A stretch of 64,000 nt of DNA, from contig NZ_FOMD01000004.1 in assembly GCF_900112525.1 (NCBI RefSeq), forward strand, positions 248,001 through 312,000, written 5' to 3'. Numbering within the stretch: the first letter of the stretch is position 1; each line of letters starts with the position of its first letter. This document shows, one piece after another, positions 35,060-44,473 of the stretch. Source of the stretch: Klenkia taihuensis. Its GTDB lineage: Bacteria; Actinomycetota; Actinomycetes; Mycobacteriales; Geodermatophilaceae. The notes beneath the pieces are model-generated. The model was not told the DNA's origin. It did no database searches and saw nothing but the letters and a program-made list of their open reading frames with translations. Position numbers and translations under genes: made by a program.

Positions 35060-36004
35060 TCAGCTGGTCGGCGCGAGCCCGCGGGCGGCGATGGCCTGCT
35101 GGTAGAGGCGGCCGGCGCGGTAGGAGCTGCGGACCAGCGGACCGCCGAGCACCCCGGCGAACCCGATCTCCTCGGCCTGGGCCGAGAAGTCGACGAACTC
35201 CTGCGGCTTGACCCACCGCACGACGGGGTGGTGGCGGGGGCTGGGGCGCAGGTACTGGGTGATGGTGAGCAGGTCGCAGCCGGCGTCGTGCAGGGCCTGC
35301 ATGGTCTCGGTGACCTCGTGCGGCTCCTCGCCCATGCCCAGGATCAGGTTGGACTTGGTGACCAGACCGGCCTCGCGCGCGGCGGTGATGACCGCCAGCG
35401 ACCGCTCGAACCGGAAGCCGGGGCGGATCCGCTTGAAGATGCGCGGCACGGTCTCGACGTTGTGCGCGAGCACCTCGGGCCGGGAGGAGAAGACCTCGGC
35501 GAGCTGGTCGGGGTCGGCGTTGAAGTCGGGGATGAGCAGCTCGACGCCGCAGCCCTCGATCTGGGCGTGGATCTGCCGGACGGTCTCGGCGTACAGCCAG
35601 GCGCCGCCGTCCTCGAGGTCGTCGCGGGCGACGCCGGTGACGGTGGCGTACTTCAGCTGCATGGTGGCGACGCTCTCGGCGACCCGGCGGGGCTCGTCGC
35701 GGTCGAACTCCGCGGGCTTGCCGGTGTCGATCTGGCAGAAGTCGCAGCGCCGGGTGCACTGGTCACCGCCGATGAGGAAGGTGGCCTCGCGGTCCTCCCA
35801 GCACTCGTAGATGTTGGGGCAGCCGGCCTCCTCGCACACGGTGTGCAGGCCCTCGCGCTTCACCAGCGACTTGAGGTCGGTGTACTCCGGGCCCGTGCGC
35901 AGCCGGGTCTTGATCCAGTCGGGCTTGCGCTCGATCGGGGTCTGGGAGTTCCGCACCTCCAGGCGCAGCAGCTTGCGCCCGGCCGGCTCGATCGTCGCGC
36001 TCAT
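35060..36004 (-). CDS. lipA: lipoyl synthase
   Basis: A 314-residue radical SAM enzyme inserting two sulfurs into octanoyl groups to make lipoyl cofactors. The radical SAM cluster is Cys83, Cys87, Cys90 in CTRRCDFC; the auxiliary, sacrificed cluster uses Cys57, Cys62, Cys68 in [12 protein letters not shown]; the C-terminal RSSYRAG closes that site. It acts after LipB (44470-45129). ATG 36004 is 7 bases after TACCGT on its strand (36017-36012), so it is probably leaderless. Confidence 0.97.
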   Translation of the reverse strand: MSATIEPAGRKLLRLEVRNSQTPIERKPDWIKTRLRTGPEYTDLKSLVKREGLHTVCEEAGCPNIYECWEDREATFLIGGDQCTRRCDFCQIDTGKPAEFDRDEPRRVAESVATMQLKYATVTGVARDDLEDGGAWLYAETVRQIHAQIEGCGVELLIPDFNADPDQLAEVFSSRPEVLAHNVETVPRIFKRIRPGFRFERSLAVITAAREAGLVTKSNLILGMGEEPHEVTETMQALHDAGCDLLTITQYLRPSPRHHPVVRWVKPQEFVDFSAQAEEIGFAGVLGGPLVRSSYRAGRLYQQAIAARGLAPTS

Positions 36005-36021
36005 GATCCCCACGGTACGCG

Positions 36022-36062
36022 CCGAGGGGGCGCCCCGGCGGTCGGCCGGGACGCCCCCTCGG
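36022..36062 (-). terminator. terminator after the repeat protein gene
   Basis: CCGAGGGGGCG (36022-36032) pairs with CGCCCCCTCGG (36052-36062), and an inner CCCGG/CCGGG stem extends the hairpin. It sits 20 bases past the stop of the gene at 36082 and before the lipA promoter. Confidence 0.75.
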
Positions 36063-36081
36063 GTCGTCGTGCTGGTGCTGG

Positions 36082-37395
36082 TCAGCCTTCGCGGCCCAGC
36101 GGCGGCTTGTTCAGCGTCTCCTCGGTCGGGACCGGGTTGACCTGGGGCGCGGCGTCGGGCGAGGTCGACTGGGCGTCGTGGTGCTTGCCGTCGCGCCAGC
36201 CGAGGTCGGTGCTCTCCGGGGTGGCGTCGCCGGGGGCGTCCTCGGCGGTGGAGACGGCCTGGCCGCCCTCGGTGGGCTCGACCGACTCGTCGGCGGGGGT
36301 GCTGGGGCTGCTGGGCACGGGGTCCTCCCGGTAGGTGGGCACCGGGCCGTCGCCGGTGGGGGCGGGGGTCCACGGGTCGTCGGCCGCGGTGGCCCGGCGG
36401 ACGACGGCGAAGGCCACCCCGCCGACGCCGAGGGCGACCAGCAGCCAGGGCCAGCGACGCGGCTTCTTCTCGATGCCGACCCGCTGCGCGAGCTCGTGGG
36501 TGGTGGACAGCGTCTGCTTGCGCGCGTCCTTGGTCGCCTTGGCCGCGGTCCTGGCCAGCTCCTTGCGGCGCTTCTCGGCCTTCTTGGACAGCTTGTCGGC
36601 CTTCTTGCCGACCGCCTTGCGGTTGGCCTCGGCGGCGGCGCGCAGCTCGGCGACCCGGGCCGCCGCGACGTCGCGGGCGGCCTCGGCGGCGGCCACGGCG
36701 TCCGAGCGCCCGGCCTTGACCTGCTTCGTGGCGACCTTGGCCCTCTTGGCGGCCTCCTTGCGCGCCGCACGGGTCCGCTTGCCGCCCTGCTCGGCGGCGG
36801 TGGCCACGGTGCCGCCGACGGCGGCCGCGGCGGTGCCGAGCTCGCCGCGCGCGGACTCCAGGGTGGCCACGACGGACTCGCGCGCCTGGGCCAGCGCCGG
36901 GACGACGGTGCTCTGCACGCGGGGGACGACGTCCTTCTCCAGCGTCTTCTGCGCGTTCTTGACCGCGGCCTCGACCCGGGGGGCGGCGGCGTCGCGGGCG
37001 TCGGCGAGCTTGGGCCCGGCCGCGGCGACGGCGGTGGCCACACCCGCGGCGGCTGCCTCGCGGGCGGCCTCCAGGCGGGGGACGACGTCCTTCTCGTAGA
37101 CCTTCTGCGCGTTCTTCAGCTGGGGGGCCAGCGACTTCTGCGCGTTCTTCAGCTGCGGCTCGAGCGCGTCGCGGGCGGCCTCCAGCTTCGGGGCGACGGC
37201 GGCGACGGCGGCCTCCACGCGGGGAGCGACGTCCTTCTCCAGGGTCTTCTGCGCGCTCTTCGCCGCGGCCTCGTAGCGCGGGCCGAGGTGCTCGGCGGTG
37301 GCCCGGCCGGCCTCGCTGACCGCCGAGCCGATGTGCGCGAGGCCCTCCTGCAGCTCTTCGCCGATGACCTGGGCATGGCTCTTCTTGCGGAACAC
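36082..37395 (-). CDS. apolipoprotein-like helical repeat protein with one membrane helix
   Basis: A 437-residue protein of unknown function. Residues 1-310 are Ala/Lys/Glu/Arg-rich and predicted helical, with three related units around [17 protein letters not shown] (47-63), [17 protein letters not shown] (95-111) and [14 protein letters not shown] (147-160), resembling amphipathic apolipoprotein-type helices. A Lys/Arg-rich stretch (205-310) precedes one membrane segment (about 315-333, [18 protein letters not shown]) and an acidic Pro/Ser/Thr-rich tail. Start is GTG 37395. It could bind membrane or DNA from the cytosolic side; this is inference. Confidence 0.75.
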   Translation of the reverse strand: MFRKKSHAQVIGEELQEGLAHIGSAVSEAGRATAEHLGPRYEAAAKSAQKTLEKDVAPRVEAAVAAVAPKLEAARDALEPQLKNAQKSLAPQLKNAQKVYEKDVVPRLEAAREAAAAGVATAVAAAGPKLADARDAAAPRVEAAVKNAQKTLEKDVVPRVQSTVVPALAQARESVVATLESARGELGTAAAAVGGTVATAAEQGGKRTRAARKEAAKRAKVATKQVKAGRSDAVAAAEAARDVAAARVAELRAAAEANRKAVGKKADKLSKKAEKRRKELARTAAKATKDARKQTLSTTHELAQRVGIEKKPRRWPWLLVALGVGGVAFAVVRRATAADDPWTPAPTGDGPVPTYREDPVPSSPSTPADESVEPTEGGQAVSTAEDAPGDATPESTDLGWRDGKHHDAQSTSPDAAPQVNPVPTEETLNKPPLGREG

Positions 37396-37512
37396 CTACG
37401 CACCTCCGGGTTGATCGTCTCGGGCCATCCTGCCCGCATCGGTCCCGGGCCACACCCCGAGACCGCCACCTGTGACCTGCGGCTCGGCGCCGGGCCTGCC
37501 AGCCTGGGCCGC

Positions 37513-38442
37513 ATGCAGCTGCGCGTGTTCACCGAGCCCCAGCAGGGCGCCACCTACGACGACCTGCTGGCCGTCGCCCGGCGGGCCGAGGAGACCGGCT
37601 TCGACGCCTTCTTCCGGTCCGACCACTACCTGGCGATGGGCGGGGACGGCCTGCCCGGGCCCACCGACGCCTGGCTGACGCTGGCCGGGCTGGCGCGGGA
37701 GACCAGCACGATCCGGCTGGGCACGCTGATGACCGCGGGCACCTTCCGGCTCCCCGGCCCGCTGGCGATCTCGGTGGCCCAGGTCGACCAGATGAGCGGC
37801 GGCCGGGTGGAGCTGGGCCTGGGGTCGGGCTGGTTCGAGGCCGAGCACACCGCCTACGGCATCCCGTTCCCGTCGCTGGGGGAGCGGTTCGACCGCTACG
37901 CCGAGCAGCTGGCGGTCATCACCGGGCTCTGGTCGACCCCCGCGGGGGAGACCTTCTCGTACGCCGGTGAGCACTACGCCGTGACCGACTCCCCGGCGCT
38001 GCCCAAGCCGGTGCAGGACGGCGGCATCCCGGTGCTGGTCGGCGGCCGGGGGGCCAAGCGCACCCCCGCGCTGGCCGCCCGGTACGCGACCGAGTTCAAC
38101 ACCCCGTTCGTCCCCGCCGAGGACGCCGCCGGGCTGTTCGACCGCGTCCGCGCCGCCTGCGCCGACGCCGGCCGCGACCCGGCCACCATGACGATGAGCT
38201 CGGCGCTGGTGCTGTGCGTCGGGGCCACCGACGCCGAGCTCGCCCGCCGCGCGGCGTCCATCGGCCGGGACGTCGACGAGCTGGTGGCCAACGGCGTGGC
38301 CGGTTCCCCGGCGCAGGCGGTCGACACCCTGGGCCGGTTCGCCGAGGCCGGCGCCGGCCGGGTGTACCTGCAGGTGCTCGACCTCGCCGACCTCGACCAC
38401 CTCGACCTGGTCGCCGCCGAGGTGGCTCCGCAGCTGCGCTGA
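37513..38442 (+). CDS. LLM-class F420-dependent oxidoreductase
   Basis: A 309-residue luciferase-like monooxygenase family protein. [53 protein letters not shown] and [16 protein letters not shown] follow the TIM-barrel pattern of F420-dependent members rather than FMN luciferases. Substrate unknown. With the F420 reductase at 18760 and the PPOX protein at 44096 it implies F420 metabolism. ATG 37513 is the first in-frame Met before the conserved start. Confidence 0.83.
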   Translation: MQLRVFTEPQQGATYDDLLAVARRAEETGFDAFFRSDHYLAMGGDGLPGPTDAWLTLAGLARETSTIRLGTLMTAGTFRLPGPLAISVAQVDQMSGGRVELGLGSGWFEAEHTAYGIPFPSLGERFDRYAEQLAVITGLWSTPAGETFSYAGEHYAVTDSPALPKPVQDGGIPVLVGGRGAKRTPALAARYATEFNTPFVPAEDAAGLFDRVRAACADAGRDPATMTMSSALVLCVGATDAELARRAASIGRDVDELVANGVAGSPAQAVDTLGRFAEAGAGRVYLQVLDLADLDHLDLVAAEVAPQLR

Positions 38443-38443
38443 G

Positions 38444-38917
38444 TCAGCCGAGCGGGGTCCACCGCCACCCCGGGTGGTGGCCCCCGCCGTGCTCGACCTG
38501 GTAGCCCCGGCCGCAGGCGGTGCAGACGCAGACGCCGTCGTCGACCCGCTGGCGCTCGTCGGTCGCCGTGCCCTCGACGCGGACGTGCCCCCGCGCCTGC
38601 TCGCGCTCGGGCTCGGGCTCGTAGCAGCTGTCGCCGGGGTAGCAGGTGCACAGGCACTCGCCCCGGCCGAGGGTGCGCGCCCGCTCCAGGGCCGAGGCGA
38701 GGTGGCCGGCGTCCGGGGCCGGCGCCCCGCCGAGGCGCAGGCCCGCGGTCGCCGACTCGATCGCCGGCAGCGCCGTCAGCACCGGGGTCAGGACGGCGGG
38801 GTCGCGGGTGCCCAGCACGGTCCACGCCGCGCCGACGACGCGGGCCGGGTCGCGGGACAGCACGTCCTGCACGACGGGCGAGCGCAGCGCCTCCTCCTCG
38901 GCGCCGGGCGGGCCCAT
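38444..38917 (-). CDS. hypothetical protein with Cys-rich C-terminal half
   Basis: A 157-residue protein with a helical N-terminal half and a Cys-rich C-terminal half: ECLCTCYPGDSCYE and GVCVCTACGRGY, seven Cys in three clusters that could hold zinc or form disulfides. A Glu/Arg linker lies between them. No family is recognised. Its ATG (38917) directly abuts the stop of the upstream gene at 38918, so the two are translationally coupled and probably act together. Confidence 0.65.
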   Translation of the reverse strand: MGPPGAEEEALRSPVVQDVLSRDPARVVGAAWTVLGTRDPAVLTPVLTALPAIESATAGLRLGGAPAPDAGHLASALERARTLGRGECLCTCYPGDSCYEPEPEREQARGHVRVEGTATDERQRVDDGVCVCTACGRGYQVEHGGGHHPGWRWTPLG

Positions 38918-39361
38918 TCACCGGGCGGGGAGCACCAGCACGAGGAGCCGGTCGTCGTGCGGGGCCGACGCGGTGGAGTCGAGCAGCAGGACGGCGTCCC
39001 CGTCGTGCCGCCACCAGTCGGCCGTGGTGGTGTCGATGGAGCGCAGCAGCCGTGCCACGGTGCGGTGCCGGTCGTTCTCCCGGCCCCCCGCCGGGCGGTC
39101 GACGTGGAACTGCAGGCGAGGGCCCCACCGCTCGTCGAGCAGCGGCCGCAGCCGCCGGGCGAGGGCCGTGGCCGCCTTCCCGGCCCGGTGCGCGAGCGGC
39201 AGGGCGTGGAACAGCCAGGTGGTCTCGCCCTCCAGGCCGGAGAGCTCCCAGGCCAGCTCCTCGTCGCCCTCGGGCCAGGGCAGGTCGAGCATCTGCTCGA
39301 CGACCCGCACGGTCGTCGAGGGCGGGGCGTCGACGACCGTGTCGGGGTCGGCGTCGCTCAC
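38918..39361 (-). CDS. hypothetical protein
   Basis: A 147-residue protein starting at GTG 39361 (an earlier GTG at 39412 would lie within a terminator-like hairpin). It contains VVEQMLDLPWPEGDEELAWE, WLFHALPLAHRAGKAA and DWWRHDGDAVLLLDSTA. The pattern suggests an alpha/beta fold, but no family or active site is recognised. Stop and next start are adjacent, coupling it to the Cys-rich protein. Confidence 0.6.
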   Translation of the reverse strand: MSDADPDTVVDAPPSTTVRVVEQMLDLPWPEGDEELAWELSGLEGETTWLFHALPLAHRAGKAATALARRLRPLLDERWGPRLQFHVDRPAGGRENDRHRTVARLLRSIDTTTADWWRHDGDAVLLLDSTASAPHDDRLLVLVLPAR

Positions 39362-39378
39362 CCGGACAGCGTGCCGGA

Positions 39379-39405
39379 CGGGCCCGCCCCCACGGAACGG
39401 GCCCG
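39379..39405 (-). terminator. possible terminator hairpin
   Basis: Two copies of the self-complementary octamer CGGGCCCG (39379-39386 and 39398-39405) can pair around an 11-base loop, just beyond the stop of the TIGR03086 gene at 39418. Confidence 0.45.
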
Positions 39406-39417
39406 CCCGCACCGGCG

Positions 39418-39999
39418 TCAGGGCGTCCAGCGGGGGTCGCGGCCCAGCCAGGCCACCAGCGCCTCGAGCGGCGTGGCGTCCTCGGGGGCGGGCACCTCGT
39501 CGCCGAACGGGTACTCCGCGGGACGGCGTCCCGGGGGCAGGATGCGCAGCGACGGCGCGGCACCCGCGGCCACCACGTCGTCGGCCACCTCCACCGGGCG
39601 GCCGAGGGAGACCCCGAGGTCCCAGGCGTGGGTGAGGACCTCGCCGGTGTAGGTGGCCAGCAGGGCCCGGCCGGGCATCGGGCCGGCCGGGTGGGTCAGC
39701 GTGCGGTCGAGCAGTTCGGGGTCGGACCAGACGGCGAGGGCGTCGTCGGCGGCGTCGGTCAGCGCGGCGTCCACGTCGGGGACGTCGGTGGTGACGTGCG
39801 GCAGGTCGAGCGGGGCGCCACCCCGGCCCACGTGGGCCACCCGGAGGAGGACGGTCAGCAGGTGGCCGCGCAGCGTGGCCACGTCGAACTCATCGCACGG
39901 GGTGGGCCGGTGCAGGTCCTCGGCGGGCACGTGCAGGGCCACCGGCAGGGCGGCGCGCACGGCGGCGGTGAAGGCGGGGCGGGGGTCGGTGTCGGTCAT
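39418..39999 (-). CDS. TIGR03086 family protein (DinB/maleylpyruvate isomerase fold)
   Basis: A 193-residue protein of the mycothiol-dependent DinB/MDMPI superfamily. TPCDEFDVATLRGHLLTVL carries the first metal-binding His, and YTGEVLTHAWDLGVSLGRP the second metal-binding His, matching TIGR03086. Relatives are mycothiol-dependent transferases or isomerases; actual reaction unknown. ATG 39999. It is divergent from a WYL regulator with a 9-bp inverted repeat between the starts, a likely operator. Confidence 0.8.
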   Translation of the reverse strand: MTDTDPRPAFTAAVRAALPVALHVPAEDLHRPTPCDEFDVATLRGHLLTVLLRVAHVGRGGAPLDLPHVTTDVPDVDAALTDAADDALAVWSDPELLDRTLTHPAGPMPGRALLATYTGEVLTHAWDLGVSLGRPVEVADDVVAAGAAPSLRILPPGRRPAEYPFGDEVPAPEDATPLEALVAWLGRDPRWTP

Positions 40000-40018
40000 G
40001 CACCCACCATCGGGGGTG

Positions 40019-40041
40019 AAGTGGCCACCTCCTGGCCACTT
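40019..40041. promoter_or_regulatory. inverted repeat, probable WYL-regulator operator
   Basis: AAGTGGCCA (40019-40027) and TGGCCACTT (40033-40041) are exact reverse complements with a 5-base spacer. The element is centred between the divergent starts at 39999 and 40062 and lies just upstream of the CAGAAT -10 (40049-40054) of the regulator gene, so it would overlap both promoters. Confidence 0.7.
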
Positions 40042-40061
40042 CTGCGGGCAGAATTCGGTCC

Positions 40062-41012
40062 GTGCGCGCCGACCGGTTGATCGCCGTCCTGCTGCTCCTG
40101 CAGCGGCGCGGCACGGTGACGGCCGGCCAGGTGGCCGGCGAGCTGGAGATCTCCCCGCGCACCGCCCGCCGGGACCTGGAGGCGCTCGCGCTGGCCGGGG
40201 TGCCGGTCTACAGCACCGCGGGCAAGGGCGGCGGCTGGTCGCTGGTCGGTGGGGCGCGCACCGACCTGACCGGGCTCACCGAGGGCGAGGCCCGCGCGCT
40301 GTTCCTGGGCACCGGGGTCGGGGACACCCCGGCGGCCCGCGCGGGGCTGCGCAAGCTGCTGGCCGCACTGCCCGCGCAGTGGCGCGCCGACGCCGAGCGG
40401 GCCGCCGACGCCGTCCTGGTGGACGCCGCCTCCTGGGGCGCCGAGCCGCAGCCCGAGCCGCCGTCCCTCGCCGTCCTGCTGCGCGCGGTGGTCGACGGCG
40501 AGCAGGTCGAGCTCGACTACCGCAGCCGCGGCACGGCCAGCACCCGCACCGTCGACCCGCTGGGCCTGGTGAACAAGGACGGCCGCTGGTACCTGCTCGC
40601 CGGCACGCCGGCGGGGGAGCGCACCTTCCGGCTGGACCGGGTGGTCGCCGCCTCGCCGACCGGGGCACCGGCCCGCCGTCCCGAGGGCTTCGACCTGCGC
40701 CGGGCGTGGGCCGCGCGGCGCGGGGAGTTCGAGCAGCAGCGGCACGTCGAGCGCACCCGGGTGCTCGTCGAGCCGGCCGCGCTGCCGCGGCTGCGGTGGC
40801 TGCTGGCCCACCGGCTGGTCGAGGTGGGCGAGCCGGGCGCGGACGGCCGGGTGCCCGCCGTCGTCCTGGGGCCGGTGGCCGAGGTGGTCGCCCTGGAGCT
40901 CGCCGGCTTCGGCGACCGCGTGGAGTTCACCGACCCCGCCGCCCGCGCGCAGCTGGCCCGGCTGGCCGCCGAGCTGCATTCCCGGTACGGATCCGGCCCG
41001 GGTGCGGGGTAA
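40062..41012 (+). CDS. HTH and WYL domain transcriptional regulator
   Basis: A 316-residue regulator. Residues 1-55 form a DeoR/HTH_11-type DNA-binding domain (LLQRRGTVTAGQVAGELEIS, then PRTARRDLEAL). The central WYL domain (about 145-215) contains VELDYRSRG and KDGRWYLLAGTP, a likely ligand-sensing fold, and a WCX C-terminal extension follows. It probably represses itself and the divergent TIGR03086 gene. GTG 40062 is 7 bases after CAGAAT, suggesting a leaderless message. Its stop codon overlaps the promoter of the leuS leader. Confidence 0.87.
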   Translation: MRADRLIAVLLLLQRRGTVTAGQVAGELEISPRTARRDLEALALAGVPVYSTAGKGGGWSLVGGARTDLTGLTEGEARALFLGTGVGDTPAARAGLRKLLAALPAQWRADAERAADAVLVDAASWGAEPQPEPPSLAVLLRAVVDGEQVELDYRSRGTASTRTVDPLGLVNKDGRWYLLAGTPAGERTFRLDRVVAASPTGAPARRPEGFDLRRAWAARRGEFEQQRHVERTRVLVEPAALPRLRWLLAHRLVEVGEPGADGRVPAVVLGPVAEVVALELAGFGDRVEFTDPAARAQLARLAAELHSRYGSGPGAG

Positions 41013-41015
41013 CCT
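41010..41015 (+). promoter_or_regulatory. -10 box of the leuS leader
   Basis: TAACCT ends 6 bases before the GTG of the Leu-rich leader peptide at 41022, the same spacing as other leaderless genes in this window. It overlaps the stop codon of the WYL regulator gene. Confidence 0.55.
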
Positions 41016-41021
41016 CGCGGT

Positions 41022-41057
41022 GTGACCGGTGGCCTGCTCCTTCCGAGGCCGTGCTGA
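41022..41057 (+). CDS. leuS leader peptide with three Leu codons
   Basis: An 11-codon frame reading [11 protein letters not shown] (GTG start, TGA stop), with three consecutive Leu codons CTG CTC CTT at 41034-41042. It would let ribosome stalling during leucyl-tRNA shortage control transcription into leuS. The GTG lies 6 bases after TAACCT, so it would be the first codon of a leaderless transcript. Too short for gene finders; support is positional: the hairpin and terminator directly follow. Confidence 0.65.
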   Translation: MTGGLLLPRPC

Positions 41058-41108
41058 CCCGCTCCCCGCACGTCAGCACGGCGACCCCTCCTGCGTGAGG
41101 GGTTTTTT
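41048..41108 (+). promoter_or_regulatory. leuS attenuator: stop-codon hairpin plus intrinsic terminator
   Basis: First, CCGTGCTGAC (41049-41058), containing the leader stop codon, pairs exactly with GTCAGCACGG (41072-41081), extended by one more G-C pair. Second, ACCCTC-type stem ACCCCTC (41084-41090) pairs with GAGGGGT (41097-41103) over a 6-base loop and runs into six T (41103-41108), a classical intrinsic terminator, 40 bases before the leuS start. A terminator with a T tract is exceptional in this GC-rich window. Which alternative pairing disables it is not obvious by eye. Confidence 0.7.
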
Positions 41109-41148
41109 CATGCCCACCACCGGCAGCGACACCCAGGAGCCGAAGACG

Positions 41149-44001
41149 ATGAGCGAGACCGTCCCCCCGCACCGGTACACCCCGGAGCTGGCCCAGCAGA
41201 TCGAGCTGGCCTGGCAGGACCGGTGGGAGGCCGAGGGCACCTTCGCCACGCCCAACCCCACCGGGACGCTGAGCGGGGGGTTCGACCGCGTCGCCGACCG
41301 GCCCAAGGCCTTCCTGATGGACATGTTCCCCTACCCCTCGGGGGCGGGGCTGCACGTCGGGCACCCGCTGGGCTACCTGGGCACCGACGTCACCAGCCGC
41401 TTCCTGCGCATGGACGGCCACAACGTGCTGCACCCGATGGGCTACGACGCCTTCGGCCTGCCCGCCGAGCAGTACGCCGTGCAGACCGGCCAGCACCCCC
41501 GGGTGACCACCGAGGCCAACATCGCGGCCATCTCCGCGCAGCTGCGCCGGCTGGGCGTCGACCACGACCGTCGCCGCACCTTCGCCACCATCGACCCGGG
41601 CTACTACAAGTGGACCCAGTGGATCTTCACCCAGATCTTCGGTGCCTGGTTCGACGACGTCGCCGGCAAGGCCCGCCCGATCGAGGAACTGGTCACCGAG
41701 CTGGACGCCGGGACCCGGCAGCCCGCCCCCGGCACCCTGCCCGACGGGACCTCCTGGGCCGATCTCGACGAGGTCGGGCGGCGCCGGGTCGTCGACGCGC
41801 ACCGCCTGGCCTACCTGAACCAGGCCCCGGTCAACTGGTGCCCCGGGCTGGGCACGGTGCTGAGCAACGAGGAGGTCACCGCCGACGGGCGCTCCGAGCG
41901 CGGCAACTTCCCCGTCTTCCGGCGCCCGCTGACCCAGTGGATGATGCGGATCACCGCCTACTCCGAGCGGCTGCTGGCCGACCTGGACCGGCTGGACTGG
42001 TCGGACTCCCTGAAGCAGATGCAGCGCAACTGGATCGGCCGTTCGCGCGGTGCCCGGGTCCGGTTCGGCGACGTCGAGGTGTTCACCACCCGCCCGGACA
42101 CCCTGTTCGGCGCCACCTACCTGGTGCTGGCCCCCGAGCACCCGCTGGTCGCCTCGCTGACCGCGTCGGCCTGGCCCGACGGCACCGACCCGCGCTGGAC
42201 CGGCGGCGCCGGCACCCCGGCCGAGGCGGTCGCGGCCTACCAGCTGCAGGCCTCGCGCCGCTCCGAGCTGGACCGGCAGGCCGAGGGCCGGGAGAAGACC
42301 GGCGTGTGGACAGGCTCGTACGCGACCAACCCGCTGACCGGCCGCGAGCTGCCCGTCTTCGTCGCCGACTACGTGCTGACCGGCTACGGCACCGGCGCGA
42401 TCATGGCCGTGCCCGGCGAGGACACCCGCGACTTCGAGTTCGCCGACGTGTTCGGCCTGCCCGTGGTGCGCACCGTGCAGCCGCCGGAGGGTTTCGAGGG
42501 CGGGGCGTACACCGGCGCCGGCCCGATGATCAACAGCTCGAACGAGCACGTGCAGCTGGACGGCCTGGACAAGGCCGAGGCCATCGCGGCGGTCACCGAC
42601 TGGCTGGTCGCGCACGGGCACGGCGAGTCCACCACCACCTACAAGCTGCGCGACTGGCTGTTCAGCCGGCAGCGCTACTGGGGAGAGCCGTTCCCGGTCG
42701 TGTACGCCGTCGACGGCCCGGACGCCGACCTGCCGGTCGCCGTCCCCGCCGACCAGCTGCCCGTGCTGCTGCCCGACGTCGACGACTACTCCCCGACGAC
42801 CTTCGCCGACGACGACGCGACGTCCTCCCCGGAGCCGCCGCTGTCGCGGGCCACCGAGTGGACGACGGTCGCGCTGGACCTGGGCGACGGGCCGCGCCGC
42901 TACCGCCGCGAGACCAACACGATGCCCAACTGGGCCGGGTCGTGCTGGTACTACCTGCGCTACCTGGACCCGGCGAACGACGAGCAGTTCGTCGACCCGG
43001 AGCTGGAGGCCTACTGGATGGGGCCGCGCTCCGAGGGCGACGTCGGCGGCGTCGACCTGTACGTCGGCGGCGTCGAGCACGCGGTGCTGCACCTGCTGTA
43101 CGCGCGCTTCTGGCACAAGGTGCTGTTCGACCTGGGCCACGTGTCCTCGGAGGAGCCGTTCCGCCGGCTGGTCAACCAGGGCTACATCTCGGCCTACGCC
43201 TACACCGACGCGCGCGGCTTCTACGTGCCCGCCGCCGAGGTCGTCGAGAAGGACGGCGCCTTCTTCTTCGAGGGCCAGCCGGTCAACCGCGAGTACGGGA
43301 AGATCGGCAAGAGCCTGAAGAACATGGTGACCCCCGACGAGATGATCGGGGCCTACGGCGCGGACACCTTCCGGGTCTACGAGATGTCCACCGGGCCGCT
43401 GGAGCAGTCCCGCCCGTGGGAGACCAAGGCGGTCGTGGGCTCGCAGCGGCTGCTGCAGCGGATCTGGCGCGTGGTCGTCGACGAGGAGACCGGGGAGGTC
43501 CGGGCCGCCGACGTCGAGGTCGCCTCCGAGACGCTCAAGGTGCTGCACCGGGCCGTCGACGGCGTCCGCGACGGCATGACCACGCTGCGGTTCAACATCG
43601 CCATCGCCCGCACCACCGAGCTGACCAACCACCTGACCCAGGTGTACGGCCAGTCCGGGCCGGTGCCGCGGCAGGTCGCCGAGTGGCTGACCCTGCTGGT
43701 CGCGCCGCTGGCCCCGCACCTGGCCGAGGAGCTGTGGTCGCGGCTGGGCCACCAGGGGTCCTCGGCGTGGGCCCCGTTCCCGGTGGCCGACCCCGCCTAC
43801 CTGGTCGACGACACCGTGCAGATCGCGGTGCAGGTCAACGGCAAGGTGCGGGCGCAGCTGGACGTGCCCGCCGACGCCGACGCCGCCGCGCTGGAGGCCG
43901 CCGCGCTGGCCGACGCCCGGATCGCGGAGCTGCTGGCGGGCAAGACGGTGCGCAAGGTGGTCGCGGTGCCCGGCCGCCTGGTCAACGTCGTCGCCGGCTG
44001 A
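41149..44001 (+). CDS. leuS: leucyl-tRNA synthetase
   Basis: A 950-residue class I synthetase charging tRNA-Leu. [16 protein letters not shown] contains the HIGH-type motif [15 protein letters not shown] holds the KMSKS-type loop (KIGKS variant common in actinobacterial LeuRS). An editing CP1 domain ([33 protein letters not shown]) and C-terminal anticodon domain are present. The start is ATG 41149, with AGGAG 9 bases upstream; an in-frame ATG at 41110 directly follows the terminator T tract and has no ribosome site. Expression probably depends on the upstream attenuator. Confidence 0.97.
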   Translation: MSETVPPHRYTPELAQQIELAWQDRWEAEGTFATPNPTGTLSGGFDRVADRPKAFLMDMFPYPSGAGLHVGHPLGYLGTDVTSRFLRMDGHNVLHPMGYDAFGLPAEQYAVQTGQHPRVTTEANIAAISAQLRRLGVDHDRRRTFATIDPGYYKWTQWIFTQIFGAWFDDVAGKARPIEELVTELDAGTRQPAPGTLPDGTSWADLDEVGRRRVVDAHRLAYLNQAPVNWCPGLGTVLSNEEVTADGRSERGNFPVFRRPLTQWMMRITAYSERLLADLDRLDWSDSLKQMQRNWIGRSRGARVRFGDVEVFTTRPDTLFGATYLVLAPEHPLVASLTASAWPDGTDPRWTGGAGTPAEAVAAYQLQASRRSELDRQAEGREKTGVWTGSYATNPLTGRELPVFVADYVLTGYGTGAIMAVPGEDTRDFEFADVFGLPVVRTVQPPEGFEGGAYTGAGPMINSSNEHVQLDGLDKAEAIAAVTDWLVAHGHGESTTTYKLRDWLFSRQRYWGEPFPVVYAVDGPDADLPVAVPADQLPVLLPDVDDYSPTTFADDDATSSPEPPLSRATEWTTVALDLGDGPRRYRRETNTMPNWAGSCWYYLRYLDPANDEQFVDPELEAYWMGPRSEGDVGGVDLYVGGVEHAVLHLLYARFWHKVLFDLGHVSSEEPFRRLVNQGYISAYAYTDARGFYVPAAEVVEKDGAFFFEGQPVNREYGKIGKSLKNMVTPDEMIGAYGADTFRVYEMSTGPLEQSRPWETKAVVGSQRLLQRIWRVVVDEETGEVRAADVEVASETLKVLHRAVDGVRDGMTTLRFNIAIARTTELTNHLTQVYGQSGPVPRQVAEWLTLLVAPLAPHLAEELWSRLGHQGSSAWAPFPVADPAYLVDDTVQIAVQVNGKVRAQLDVPADADAAALEAAALADARIAELLAGKTVRKVVAVPGRLVNVVAG

Positions 44002-44039
44002 GGCCCGGCCCCCGCAGCGTTGATCAGGGGGGTTGATCG

Positions 44040-44083
44040 ATGTCCGTCCTCCTGCACGAGATCTGGCGCAGGAGGACGGACGT
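44040..44083. terminator. bidirectional terminator between leuS and the PPOX gene
   Basis: GTCCGTCCTCCTGC (44042-44055) and GCAGGAGGACGGAC (44068-44081) form a perfect 14-bp stem with a 12-base loop, extendable by two pairs. It lies between the convergent leuS and PPOX genes. A third partial copy, GCAGGAGG, follows at 44088. Confidence 0.8.
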
Positions 44084-44095
44084 TATTGCAGGAGG

Positions 44096-44473
44096 TCAGG
44101 CGGGGGAGATGCGGATGAGCGCCCGGCGCTCGCGGCGGCGCAGGATCCCGACCAGGCGCCCGGCGCCGTAGGTGATCCGCCACTGCCAGCCGTAGCGGCG
44201 GGCCAGCGCCGCCAGGGCGGGCTGCCACTCCCCGGGCGGCAGCAGCCGGGCCTGCGCCTCGACGGCCTCGCCCTGCAGGTTCCCGCGCACGTCGCAGGGC
44301 GCGACGGTCACCCGGCTGGTGTGCCGCAGCCGCTTGACCTTGCCCGAGTCGGCGCGCGTCCAGACCACGAGGTCGCCCCCGTCGGGTGCGGCCCACACCG
44401 GGGTGGGGACGGCGACGCCGGACCTGCGGAACGTCGTCAGGCTGACGTACCGGCTGTCGGGCAGCGCGCTCAC
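44096..44473 (-). CDS. PPOX-class flavin/F420-binding protein
   Basis: A 125-residue split-barrel protein of the pyridoxamine-phosphate-oxidase-like class. [20 protein letters not shown] and [20 protein letters not shown] followed by [11 protein letters not shown] is the pattern of small actinobacterial PPOX enzymes, many of which use F420 (FDOR-B type); FMN cannot be excluded. GTG 44473 overlaps the lipB stop (GTGA), so it is co-translated with lipB, although a functional link to lipoylation is not apparent. Confidence 0.8.
   Translation of the reverse strand: MSALPDSRYVSLTTFRRSGVAVPTPVWAAPDGGDLVVWTRADSGKVKRLRHTSRVTVAPCDVRGNLQGEAVEAQARLLPPGEWQPALAALARRYGWQWRITYGAGRLVGILRRRERRALIRISPA

Noticed and set aside
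41013-41109. T-box riboswitch upstream of leuS
   Set aside because: No T-box sequence (TGG-containing antiterminator bulge) or specifier stem is visible; the Leu codon run favours peptide attenuation.
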